This document shows positions 20,597 to 32,500 of a stretch of DNA of 37,584 bases, in pieces (position 1 is the first letter of the stretch; the number at the start of each line of letters is the position of its first letter). Below the pieces are notes generated by a model. It searched no databases. It was not told the origin of the DNA and was given only the letters and a program-made list of their open reading frames with translations. The DNA is from Zygnema cylindricum (lineage: Eukaryota > Streptophyta > Zygnematophyceae > Zygnematales > Zygnemataceae): positions 1 to 37,584 of the forward strand of contig JBBHKE010001062.1 of assembly GCA_037447655.1 (NCBI GenBank), in the 5' to 3' direction. Position numbers and translations under genes: made by a program.

Positions 20597-23500
20597 GTAA
20601 GAGAGCTCAACATGTTGCACTTGCAAAATTTGTGCCTTCTCGGTTATATTTCGAGTTTGAAAGTTTGTCATGTATCCCTGCGCTGTTCTCCTGTTTGACC
20701 TTGTCGCCTACCCTTAACCTTGTTACTTACTTGTGAAGTGTTTGCTGCTCATTACTGATTGACTGTGCTGTTCTGTGCTGTTACAGCTGGAAGAGTTCCG
20801 CAAAAAACAAAGTCAAAAGTCAGGAGCTCTCAAGAGCTCTCAACCAGAGGTTGCTCGCCATTCAAAGCCCACTGAGGCTGTTTCCTCTGCCTCCTCTGCT
20901 GTCGGAAACACCCCTGATCTGAATGGGGGCTCCATTGAGAGCTCAATTTCACCTACAGAGAGTCATAGGGAAGTCACAGAGTTTGCCAACTCGAAGAATT
21001 TGTCAGGACAATCCATTGCATCAGCACACCTGTCAGAAGTCAAGGAGTCCAACGTGGCAATGCGCACTGAATCTCAGGTTGTTGATAGTCACACTAATTC
21101 CTCTTCAGAGAGTGGGGCAGGAAACTATAGTGGCATTGCGCCTTCGTTGTTCAATATAGAGAAGTCTTCTTCAGGGAAAATGAAAGATAAAGAGGAAAAA
21201 GGCACTGACAAACTAGAGGTGGAAGGTCCAATTGAGATCTTGAGAACACCAGGCGTTATTCGACTTACAGCTCCCAGTGCAGTTATCAGGAAGGAAGATG
21301 ATGGTTCTGCTGATCCTGAAGGTTTTCATACTCCAGAAGGGACTCCTACTGCCAGAGACTCAGAGCAAGGTCGAGCTCGTACTTTTGGTATTGAGGAGGG
21401 AAGTTCCGATTCAACGTTCTCCATGGACACCGACGACATATCTCAACTGCAGCAGGTAATATATATACATCTTATTCTTTGTCACACAGAGCAGAGCCTT
21501 CCTCGTTTAACCTTGTTGATTTTTTTTTATTTTTGCCTTTTCAAAAGGAGCTGAGATTCTTTTTTTCCACTTTTTTGTTTCTTGGTCACGCCGTTTTAGA
21601 GATAAAATGTCATACTCTGTATGCATGTCAAAGTATCGAAGCTTAGGTGGACAATGCTGTTCCCTGCATCCAAGGAAATGCAACAACACTAATCAACTAT
21701 TGAGGGAAAGGGACTCAGCTCTTGGCTTTGCAAATGGTGCGAGCCTCTGTCTTCCGATAAGTGATTGCAGATCCCATTTTGACGCCTCTGCCAATGGTTG
21801 CAGCTTGCTGCATTTATTGCAGCCATCTGTATGTCTTTGCCATGTCTAAATCTGAAAGGCATTTCCCAATCTCGTAGTGCTACGGGTACAGGACCCGTTT
21901 TCTCAGTTTACCAAGCATAGACTGTCTACTTTTATTACTTGCACAATACCTGAAAAGGTTCAGCAAGTAGAGTTCAACTAGGCGCTGAGAGGTCCACCAT
22001 TATACGCATCCATGCAGGTGTCAGCATCGCCTACTGTCACTGGGCAAGGAGAACTCCTACGGCCCTTGTCGTCTATGTCTCCTTCTTCTTCTACTAGGCT
22101 TGAGGCTGTTCCCCTCTTGACAGACATGAGAGGTGCTACCAGTTCTAAGTGGTTGACTAGGCGACAGGGTCCCAATCACATAGTCCCACATTCGAACAAT
22201 GAACCAAGCGCCAATAACAGCCTTGTTGTCTCCAAGAGTTTTGGTGAGATTGAGCCAGAAAAGAAGGATAAGTATGTGGAGCGACTGGAAGTAAAGGTTG
22301 CAGAATTACAAAGGCGTTTATCCTCTGTCCTCGATATGCAACCTTTGGGCTGGACTCAAGATGCCTTTCGTTTGGATATCGAGAGAAAGAGTGAGAGAAT
22401 CAGGAGTCTTGAAAAAGAGCTTGCACTTGTCAAGTCGGAAGGTGGAGGTGGAGAGGGATTTGGGAGGCTTAAGTTGTATACCTCAGGAGAGATGAGATCT
22501 AGTACAACTAACAGTGCGACAATTGTGGATCTTGTTGAAAGGCACACAATGGAGATGAACGAGGTGAAACGATTGCTGAAGGAAAGAGATGAACGTGTAG
22601 CTTTTCTTGAGAACGATAGACATGTAGCTTTGGAGCGATTTAAACAGGAGGTTAGGTCTGACCAGGATGAAGAGACAAAGAGATTGTTGAAAATGCAGGC
22701 AGATATGCATAAGTCTGCCATGGAACTGACAAAGCAGGTTTCCACGGCTGCGCAGCGTTACAAACGGTTGGAGTTGGACAAGTTTAAGCTTGAAGCCGAC
22801 GTGGCGGAGAAGGAGGCAGCATTGGAGGGTGAACGAATGAGAAGCGAGCGCCTGGAGGAGGATCTGGCTATTAGCCGAGGTCAGCATGAGACGATGATGC
22901 TTACGGTTGCAGCCCTTCAGGAAGCCCGGGCGAAGGATGTTGCTGAGAGGAATGCAGCGGATGATTCCTTGGCGGCAGCACTCAAGTCATTGGCGGAAAT
23001 GGAGGCTGATTTGGTGGCAATTAAAAAATTAAACTCAGAACTGATGGTGGCGAAGGAGGAAATTTCCACATTGAGGGAGGAAAACTCAACATCTGGTGAA
23101 GGATGGAAACAGGCTGAGTTATTGAGGGAGCAAAATGAAGGTTTGGTGCAGCAGGTGCTCAGGCTGCAGAGCTATGTTGCGAGTAAAGAATCTGAAGGAG
23201 AGGTTTTAGGAGCAAAGTTAAGCCAAACAGAAGCCCTTCTCTCTGCCAGGAATTCTGAGGTGGATGCCCTTAGCGCTCATGCAGAGAGGATGGGTGATGA
23301 AACGGCCAAGCTCTCTGTTCAGTATGAGGCTGTCAAGGAAGAGCTGAACCAAGCACAGCAGAAGCTGGCAGGAGTACGTGAGAAATTGAGCATGGCTGTT
23401 AAAAAAGGGAAAGAGGTAGTTTTGCAGAGGGATGAATTAAAGACGACCCTTTTGGCTAGACAAGTTGAAGTAGAGAACATAACCACAGCTTGGCAGTCTG

Positions 23501-26500
23501 AAAAGAATGAATTAGAAAATCAACTTGCATCTAAACAGGAGGCGTTGGATGTGCAAACAAATAGATTGGAAGATCTGGAAAAATCATTGTCAAGCTTGAG
23601 GACTGAAGGAGCTAGTAATTTAGAAAGTATGCAGCATCAGATGCAGCTGGAGATCCATCAGAGAGAAATGGCCGTTTTGGATTTTCAGAAGCAGGTGGTT
23701 GATGCCCACCAGCAATGTGATGCCCTGAAGACCAAGTTAATAGGGGCTGAACAAACAATTGATTTGCTGGAAAAAAATGTTGATGAATCTGAAAACAGAG
23801 TAGCTAGTTTGACGGAAGAGTTCAAGAAGACCATTACGGAATTGCAAATTGCATTAACGGAGACAAGTACAGAGCTGGTGAAGGAAAAAAGTAAGTCACA
23901 ATCACTAGAAGAATTTGTTAGAGAAAAAGACCGTTTGACTCTGGACAGTTCCCAGAACGTTGCAGCTTTAGAGTACAGAGTGTCCGAGTTAGTTCAAACG
24001 ATCCAAGACTTAGAAAAAGAGGCTTCTGAGTTGAAGAGGACTTTGCAAGATTTTGATAAGAGAACTTCGGTGGTTTTGTCGGAGCAAGAAGAGAAGATGG
24101 TAAGGCTGCGGGATGAAAATTTTGCTTTAGAAGCCAAGATTCAAGGGCTCGAGGCAGCATTGGAAGATGCTAATAAGAAGGGCTCACTCTTAGCAATGGA
24201 GTTGGTAGAAGCTCAAGGTAGAGCAAGCTCATTATCAGCAGTGGCGAAGGAGGCGGCTGCCGAGACTGATGTGGCAAAGAAAACAGTTGTTGAGTTAACG
24301 GACGAGGTGAGAAATAGCGAAGTAGCTGTTGCCAGTCTGACTGACCAAATCCAATATCTGAGGGAGGAGCTACAGCAAGCACAAAGAAAAGGGGAGGATT
24401 GGGCTCTAGAAAAAAGACGGTGGGAGATGATGACAGAGATTTCGGGAACTGAGCTCGAAAGCTCTAGGGCTGAGCTTGCATGCGTAGTGGCAGAGAGAAA
24501 TGTGTTTGCAGAGAGGGTCAAAGAACTTGATGCCTCGATGAGCAAACTAACAGTCGAACAGAAATCAATAGCAGAGAAGTTTGCAATGCATATTGCAGAT
24601 ACTGAGAAGAACATAGAAGTGCTCGAAGAGAAACTTCAAATGAGCCTGGCGATGCTAAGGGGGGAGGGAGCGGAGAAGGAGGCACTGGAAAATGAGTTGT
24701 CAGTTTCAAAGCAGCAATTAACGGAGCGCAGTGTTGAGCTGGAAGCTGCTGTATCTAAAGTACAAACACTCAGTCGAGAAGTGGACATGCTTAGGGACGC
24801 GGCAGCAAATAAGGAGGATGCTCTGTCTGGCGAGTTGGAATCTCTACGGGCAGTATTGATGGTTCAACAGGACAAGCTGGAAGCTTCCAGGACTGAAGCA
24901 GAGAAATTGTCAAGCGAGATTAGAGAGTTGGGAGATAGCCTGGTGAGGAAGGAGGAAGAGCTGTCGGCAATCCAAGTAGAATTGACAAGGGAAGTCATGG
25001 CTAAGCAAGAAAAGCTGGACGAGTCTTTTGCACAAGAGCTCACGTGTCTTCGAAAGAGATTCGCATCATTACAGGCTGATCTTGAATCTGAGAGAAGCGC
25101 GGTGTTGGCTGAATCTGGTGCTGAAAACGAGGAGCTTAGCAGGGCAATGGAGGGAATGCAACGATTGGAGAGAGAATTGTTTACATTAGAGGTGAGTCGA
25201 GTTTTTTTTATCTTGAACGTGTTCTTTGGCATTTCTTACCGTTTTCTTTTCCTGTGTCATGGATTTCAAGGTAGGAATGCTTTTATGGGAGCAAAACTGC
25301 CCCTTCTTTTTTACGTGGCCGTTAATTTGAAAGTGCATGCCTCTTATTTGACAACGGAATCTCTTGTGGCTGTCTTCAGTATTCTTGTCAGGGGCATGGT
25401 TTAAGATTGTGATGCCTTCTGTAAATCTGTGAAGTACTGAGTCTGACATAGAAACTGGTCAGTTGTGACAACTGTCCAGTGTCTTGTTCTCTGAATGAAG
25501 GTCCTACGTTGCTGAATATCAATATGTGCTTTGCAGGGGTGTTTGAAAGCACAAGAAGCTTCTGAAACTGCTGGAGAGATGTTATTTCAAGTTGGGGCAG
25601 AGACAGCTTGTGCAGATGTTCAGCAGCATAAAGATACGGCTCAGAGAAAGAGCATAGCATTAGAACAAATGCGCAGTGTCCTTGAGACTTACAAAGCAGA
25701 GACTGCGAAGCTGAATCAATCTCTCCATATTGCTGAATTGAAAGCAGCACTTCTGACCGAGGAGCTTGAGAAGGAGAGGAGGCAAGCTCTAGGTACCCAC
25801 TGTAGAACAGCGTCCTTGGAGGATGCTCTGAATACAGCCAATGTGAAGCTGGAGCAGCTTACTGAGTCTTTGGAGGAGATGCAGGTGATGGCAACGCAGG
25901 CTGGTTTTCAAGCTCAGCAATTTCAGCAAGCAGTAGCATCAAAAGACATGAAAATTGAGGAGCTTGAGAAAGCTCTATTGCTTGCTTCAGTTACAGCAAG
26001 AGAGGATGCTGCCAGGCTGCGTGAATTGGACCTGAAAGAACAGGAAGTTAAGCAGAACCTGCTGCTGGAAGCAGCAGAACAACGTGTGAATAAGTTAGAA
26101 TGTGATTTGCAAAATTTGCAAGCAAAACTGGCGGCTGTGGAGCAAGAGGCACTGAAGGGTGAAGAGGTGGTACTTGAGGTTGAGGATGAGTTGGTTAAGG
26201 CCAGATCTCAAACAGCGGCTATGATTGTTCAGCAGGAAATACAGCATCAGAGAGTACAGCAGCTAGAAATGGTGATTGGCGAAGCAGAAGCAAAATATGA
26301 GGCAGATATCGGGGCAAAGGAGACGGAGCTGTTGGCAGCGAGGAGAAGGGTGAATCAAGTAGAAGGAGAGTTGAAGTCACTCCAGGAGACATTGGCCATA
26401 CAGGATTCCCAGCTGGTAATTGCAGAGGCAAGTTGCACTGAAGCAAAAAAGTTGGCATGTGAACTTGAGGAGCTTAAGGTAGCCATGACTTTCTCTGCTG

Positions 26501-29500
26501 AGGAATTGTCTAAGTTGAGAGCAAACGTAGAAGAGTACAAGAATGAGATTAAAAACCTGAATGCTAAGGAAAGGGGACTTCTGATAGAAGCTAGTAAGTT
26601 GAAGGTGGAGTTAAGTGAAGCACTCGATCGTGAAAAAAAGTGGGAAACAGAAACGTCGATGTTGAAAGACAACATAAATGACATGGACAAGCTGACGACC
26701 CAACTGGAGATCTATAAGGTAGAGGAAGCTAAGTGGAAGAGGGATGTAGAAGCAATAACGACAGAAAATGATCGGATGAAAGCAGAATTGGCTGGAACTG
26801 CTGAGCTTTTGCGCAAGTCTCGGAGCGAGGAGTTGAGCTTGCGGAGTAGGCTAGCAGAGTTAGAGGAAATGTTTGCTGAATCCATCAGGGCAACGGAATA
26901 TCACAAGGAAATGGAGCTAAAGATTGGAGCAGAAGCCCAGAAGTTGGATGCAGAATTAAAGGTTGCTGGCCGAGAAAAGGAGGAGCTAGAACTTAAGGTG
27001 AGAAATTTGAAGGGAGAGAACGGGAAATTGTTGGCCGAGATGGACCAGGTTTTAGTGGAGCTTGAGATTGTCAAAGGTAAACTTCAAACCAGCATGGAAG
27101 ATGCTGCTGTGGCAAATAGGACGCTGGAATCAAAGACCAAAAGCCTTACTAATGCGTTGAAGGCAGCAAACACAAGGATTAGCATTTTTGAGAGGGAGGC
27201 AAGCCAGTCTTTTGAGCTGATTGTAATTTTGAGGGCAGAGTTAGAAAGCAAAGAAGCAATGTTTGAGTCCATTAGAGAAAGGAAGGATGCATTGGACAGT
27301 GAGATTGGGCCCTTGATGGACCGTGTAAAGGTTCTCGAGGATTTACTGGAACATAAGGACCATGAACTAGCGGTAGAAAGAGATAAGGCTAGGCTATCGG
27401 AGGCTGGAAAAGTCAAAGCTGGAAATGTTCAGCGTGTTTTAGACAATGCTGAGGCATCCATAGCAGGCTTAGAACTAGAGCTGAAGAAATTGAAGGAATC
27501 GTCAAAGCTTCAGCAGGTGGAGATGGAGGCCGTTATTGCTGCTTTGGAGAACCAGGTGAAGACTGAGGCAGATGCCAAGGGAAAAGCAGAGGCGCAGGCT
27601 CAAGCTGAAGCTACAGAAAGGCATATAGCTCAGAAAAAGCTTGAAGAGGTTGAAACCAAAATGATGGCACTGAATAAGAAGGCGAAAGATGCTCTTAGTA
27701 ACGCTAGAGCTAAAACAGCAGCAGAGGCCAAAGCTGCCGCTGCTGCAAAAACACTGGCAGAAGAGTTAGAAGGACGGGAAAATGAAGCCATAAAGGAGGC
27801 TGCAAAAGTCAAAGATGAACTTGCTGCTGCAAGGAAACTGGCAGAAGAGTTAGAAGAACGAGAAGCCTTAGCCATGAAGGAGGCTGTGAGAGTCAAAGAT
27901 GCACTTGCTGCTGCCGAGCTTAGGCAACAGGCAGCTGTTTTGGCACAAAGTATGGCTGAACAGAAGCTGGACGTTGTCGCTGCACAAGTGGAGGAAGTGA
28001 AGCTAGTGACGGATGATATGCTGGTTGTTGCAAAAGCTTGCTGGGAAGCTGGAGGACAGGCTGGAGAGGACTTGAAAAACACTTTGGTAACAGAAAGTGA
28101 AAAGACTTTATTTTCAAGGGCTGAAGATTGGACCTTGGGGCTTACGACAGCCTGGAAACGGGTGGCTGAAATTTTGCGAGCAACCAAGGAAGCTAAGAAA
28201 CATGCGGAACAACAGGCAAGGGAAGCTGAGAGTCTGCGAGAAGCTTTGTCGGCTGCTGAAACCAAAATAAAAGTTGTAGAGGAGAATTTAAAAGTAGAAT
28301 CAGCAAAGACGATAGGTCGACCTCAAGCACCAGTTATTGAAAATAATGGTTTGACAGACTCGGAGCGCACTGACAGTAATATATCTGGGGGAGAAGATAT
28401 AGCCAAACTCAAGGCTGACTTAGCTAAATCCCAGGAGCAAGTGACAATTTTACGGGAGAAACTGCAGAGGGCTGTAAAGAAAGGGAAGACTATTGAACAA
28501 CAGAAGCTAACTTTGGAGAAAGACTTGACTGCAATGAAGGAGGAGATGTTAATTCTCAAGTCAGAGAGACATCGGGAGGACTCGAACATAGAAGCAGCTA
28601 ATAATGAGATAGCTGATCTAAGGATGGCATTAGCAAGTAAGGAGGAGTTGGTGTCAGGATTAGCTGAAGGTCGGGACACTGCTGAAAGTAAGGCCAGGGA
28701 GATGCAGAGGAAGGTTGACGAACTTGAGCAAAAGGGGAAGAGAACGGAGGTGGAAATTGAGGCGCTGCATAGTAAAATCAAGGAACATAACGAGCTAGTA
28801 GAGATTTTGCAAGGAAAATTAGAGGAAAGGGAAGGGAAAGCACAGCAAATGAAGCCCATTGCAGACGGGCGCCTACAAGTGCTTCGGCAAGAAGAGAAGT
28901 CTTTGAAATTAAGACCTCAGGAAATGGAGGAATGTGCTCAGAAGACTCTGAAGGAGAAAGTTGAATCAGACATGTCGTTGGTTGATCAAAAATGTTTTGA
29001 TAGAAGAGTTGATGCACAGAGTCGTGAGGCAGAGTTAGAAAATAATACGGAGGACCATATGTCGGCAGCCGTTAATGCAGAGATAGAGAAGTTGACGTCA
29101 CAGATAGCTCAGCTGGAGTGTAAACTGAATATCAACAAAGAAGAGGCAGAGGAAGCACTTGCTTTGGCCAGGAAAGCAGGGGAAGAAGAAATGGCTAGAG
29201 TTATCCGGGAGATTCAGAGCACTGCAGCAGATAAGCTTAAATTTGTCCTGTCAGAAGCAAAGAAAGAAGCAGAGAGTGAACTTGCAGTGGCTGTGGAAAG
29301 TGGAGCAAGTGAAGTCAATTCCATTATGAAGAAGGTGAAGGGCCTCGAGGATGCCTTGGAAAACATGCGTGAGAGGGAGGAACTAATAATGCTTGAGTTG
29401 GGGAAGGAAAAAGACAAGGCCGAGCGTGAGAAGAATGAAAAACAGAAGCTGCATGAGGAGCTGGTAAGGAAGGGGGAACACATGGATTTCGCCAAGGCCC

Positions 29501-32500
29501 AGATCAAACAGTTAGAAGTGCAAGTTGGAAAGCTTCAGCAGCTGATTGCAGAAAAGACTACAGAAGTTATGGGTTCAGCTAGGAAAACAACAGACGCGAG
29601 AAATGAGTTGGACGCCGTAAAGAAAGCAGCCGCTGAAATGCGACTGTCACTAACGGCAGAGATCGAAGAGCTTGCAGGAAGACTTTCTGTTTGTGAAAAA
29701 GGTAGATGTCCAAACTCTAAATGTGGTGTATACAGTACCCCGATTTTCCCTTTCGGAAATTGGTAGATGTATTTCAAGCCTGTGCTGTTTTCTGGGAAAG
29801 GGTTTAGAAGGCTTAGCTAAGTCATTATCGTGGTTGGTCTATTTCTGTCTATTTTGCGTTTTCTCCATGGTGAAATTTTTTCCAGCCATTCTGCAGATTG
29901 TAGCAATTGTCTGTATTGAGATCTCTTAACTCTGGTTTATTCTTCAAAGAATCGTGATAACCTCCCATACAAGGTTGCTGTTCGCGCAATGTTTTTCAAA
30001 ATTGCATGGGCTGAAAACTTGGTCTTCCACAGTTACGGAATTTTCAAGATTACAGTCAATGTCATGTAGCAAACTGTTTAACATTGCGCCATCATGAACA
30101 ATAATGGTAGCAAGGCTGAACCACCTTTCCAGCAGATCTGACTAACTATGTTTTTTTTTATTCTTGGGGAGGGGGGTTAATTGAAACAGAGCTGTTTAGG
30201 CAGGTAGAACTTTTCCACAAAGAAAAAGCCCGTTCAGAGCAGTTAGAAAAAGAGGTGTAGGTCTGAAGGAAGATCTGGAGGTCAAGGAAGCCAATTTGCG
30301 ACATGTATCGGCAGGCCGAAGCAAAGCTCTTGCCAAACTAACCGCAACAGCAGACAAACTGAAAGAGATTCATGAACAGGTGTGCTTTTTTGTGCAACAT
30401 ACCTGTTTTTTTCTTCCTTGAAAAAATGCTTGTGTTAACTTAAGGTCCTCCTTGGTCGTATTGTAGGAGTCTCCCTGTGGTTTCAATCCGGTTGTTCCTT
30501 TTTGCTATCATCGAGTGCTTCACTGGGGACCCTGTGATGACCTTTTCAACTGGTTTACTGATGCCTGTGTTGGCATTTCATTAAAACATGTGATGTATGT
30601 GGAAAAGCTGAGAGTGAGGATGCACATAAGTGTTTGAAATGTTCCACAAGTTGCATGTAGTGGTAGTCACATTACGCACGTGTGTTTTGTAGGCTGAGCT
30701 TTGACTCTTTGCTTTGCGGGTTTTTGCAGTCTGAAGCAATTGTATGTGAGGCAGAATCAAAACTACAGGCAAAGGAGACAGAATTGAAGGAACTGCGTGA
30801 AGAGTGCAAAAATCTTCGTGACACTTTTGAGTCGCAAGAAACTACGTTGCAACAAGTGACTCGCGAACTAGAAGCTCTGGAAAAGACAAACGTAGAAGTA
30901 GTACAGCTTCGGAGAGAAGTTCATGAACTGGAGGACGAAGGGGGGGACTTGAGGGATAATCTACGGGCTAGAGAGGCAGAACTTGGGAATTTGAAAAGGG
31001 AGTTGCGAGAACTTATATCAGAAAGAAACGGGCTTCTGGAAACAGTTAATGAAAAGGAGGTAGAGATTCAAGAGCTACATGCCGGGTTAGGAACGAGGAG
31101 GGAAGGATTTCTAAATGATCAAGGAGATGGTCAAGAGATGGAAGTGGATCAGCTTAGAAATAAGGTGGGTTCTTGCATCTTTTGGTTGAGGACAGAAGTA
31201 GTTTAGAAACCGCTTTTTTTTTGTTGCAGAGATCTTTTGCTTCTTTGAGGTTTGGGCCTCTGGCTTTGCAAGGCATAGAAACGAAGTTATTGTTTTTGTT
31301 GAGTTTACCAACAAGTGGGTAACGAGTGGTTGAAGGTGACTATCTTGCGGGTTGCCATGGCCTTTGGTCATGTGTCTTCTTTTAGGGGGGTTTTGTATTC
31401 AACAGTTGGTCAAAGGCAATGAAGCATTCAGTAATGATGCAGAATGTACAGTTGAGGCTTCTAATCTGCTGTTTATAAACTGCTGTTGAGACCTGTTTGT
31501 CAGGTAATGTCAGCCAGAGATGCTTGGACTGACTATATTTGACCTCTCTCAATTGGATTATGATGTGAACAGGTTCGTGAGTTGACCTCAGAGGTTGAGG
31601 GTCTCCGGGCAAGTGTACAATGGCGAGATGCCGAAATTGAAGAGCTAAGGCAAGAATCCCAAGGGCTCATGGCAGAGGCAGAAGAATGGCGAACCTCAGC
31701 CGAGCGGAAGGACTCGCAACTACAGGAACTTACACTGGAGATACAAACACTGTTGGCTGAAGCCCAGGCTTTGAGAGATGGCCAAGATTTGAAGGAATCC
31801 GAGGGAGAAAAGATAACTGAGGATGCTGATGGAGGGGATGTGGTAAGGCTGTTTGTTTCAGCATATCGACAAGCAGGGAAAGGCCATTGCATGGCTGAGT
31901 TTTTTGATTTATCTGATTGCTTTGTATTTTTGGAGTGAATGTATGCAGGCCCATAGAGTGGAGATGCTTAAACGAGGAGATAAGTCTCCAGCACCTGTTC
32001 CAGCTTCACCTAGCAAAATGATGCCCTTAGGAAATGTCCGAAAGACACACGGGAACAACACACATGACTTTGAAGCCATTGATGTGGACTCACCTGGCTC
32101 TTCTTCAAGTTCCCCTCGTAACATTGGCTGGTCGGACGACACTTGTGAGGATCTCTGTCCAACTGTTGTAACCGCTGATATTAATAATGATTTCTGTTTG
32201 GTTATAGAACATTTGAGTGCATTTACTACCGATAGCAATTTTGATGGTACTACTGTTTAAACTGATAGTATCAATGTGCATGTTAGCATGGTCGTTTCTG
32301 GAAAGGAGATGTTCATTTTTTTAATAGCTGGAATTTGATTTTTTTTTTTATGTTGAATGTCTGGCCTCTTGCCTAGCAGTGACTGGCGTACAGCGGTTTG
32401 CGCCTATTTCTGTGGCATATCCCCATCTCCCATCAACGGTGAACTCGGCCATGGACAGTTTCGACAGATTAAGGTGTGTCTTGCAGTCCCTTGACAAGGG

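Noticed and set aside
21607-21849. 80-codon plus-strand frame between exons 2 and 3
   Set aside because: Considered as an extra exon. Exons 2 and 3 already join in phase 0, and the peptide is Cys-rich and unlike the family.
22356-24709. Several minus-strand frames of 60-134 codons over exon 3
   Set aside because: Antisense shadows of a low-stop, purine-rich coding strand.
25192-25404. Continuation of the exon 3 open frame
   Set aside because: It follows a strong GTGAGT donor and turns from heptads to hydrophobic, Phe-rich sequence typical of a translated intron.
27630-28859. Long minus-strand frames (211 and 178 codons) over exon 4
   Set aside because: They are Ser/Ala/Leu-rich mirror images of Glu/Lys/Ala codons in the coiled coil, without domains or splice context.
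30253-30312. A 60-nt intron inside exon 5 to explain the TAG
   Set aside because: It would remove the most conserved block of the gene, and the following frame hits a stop.
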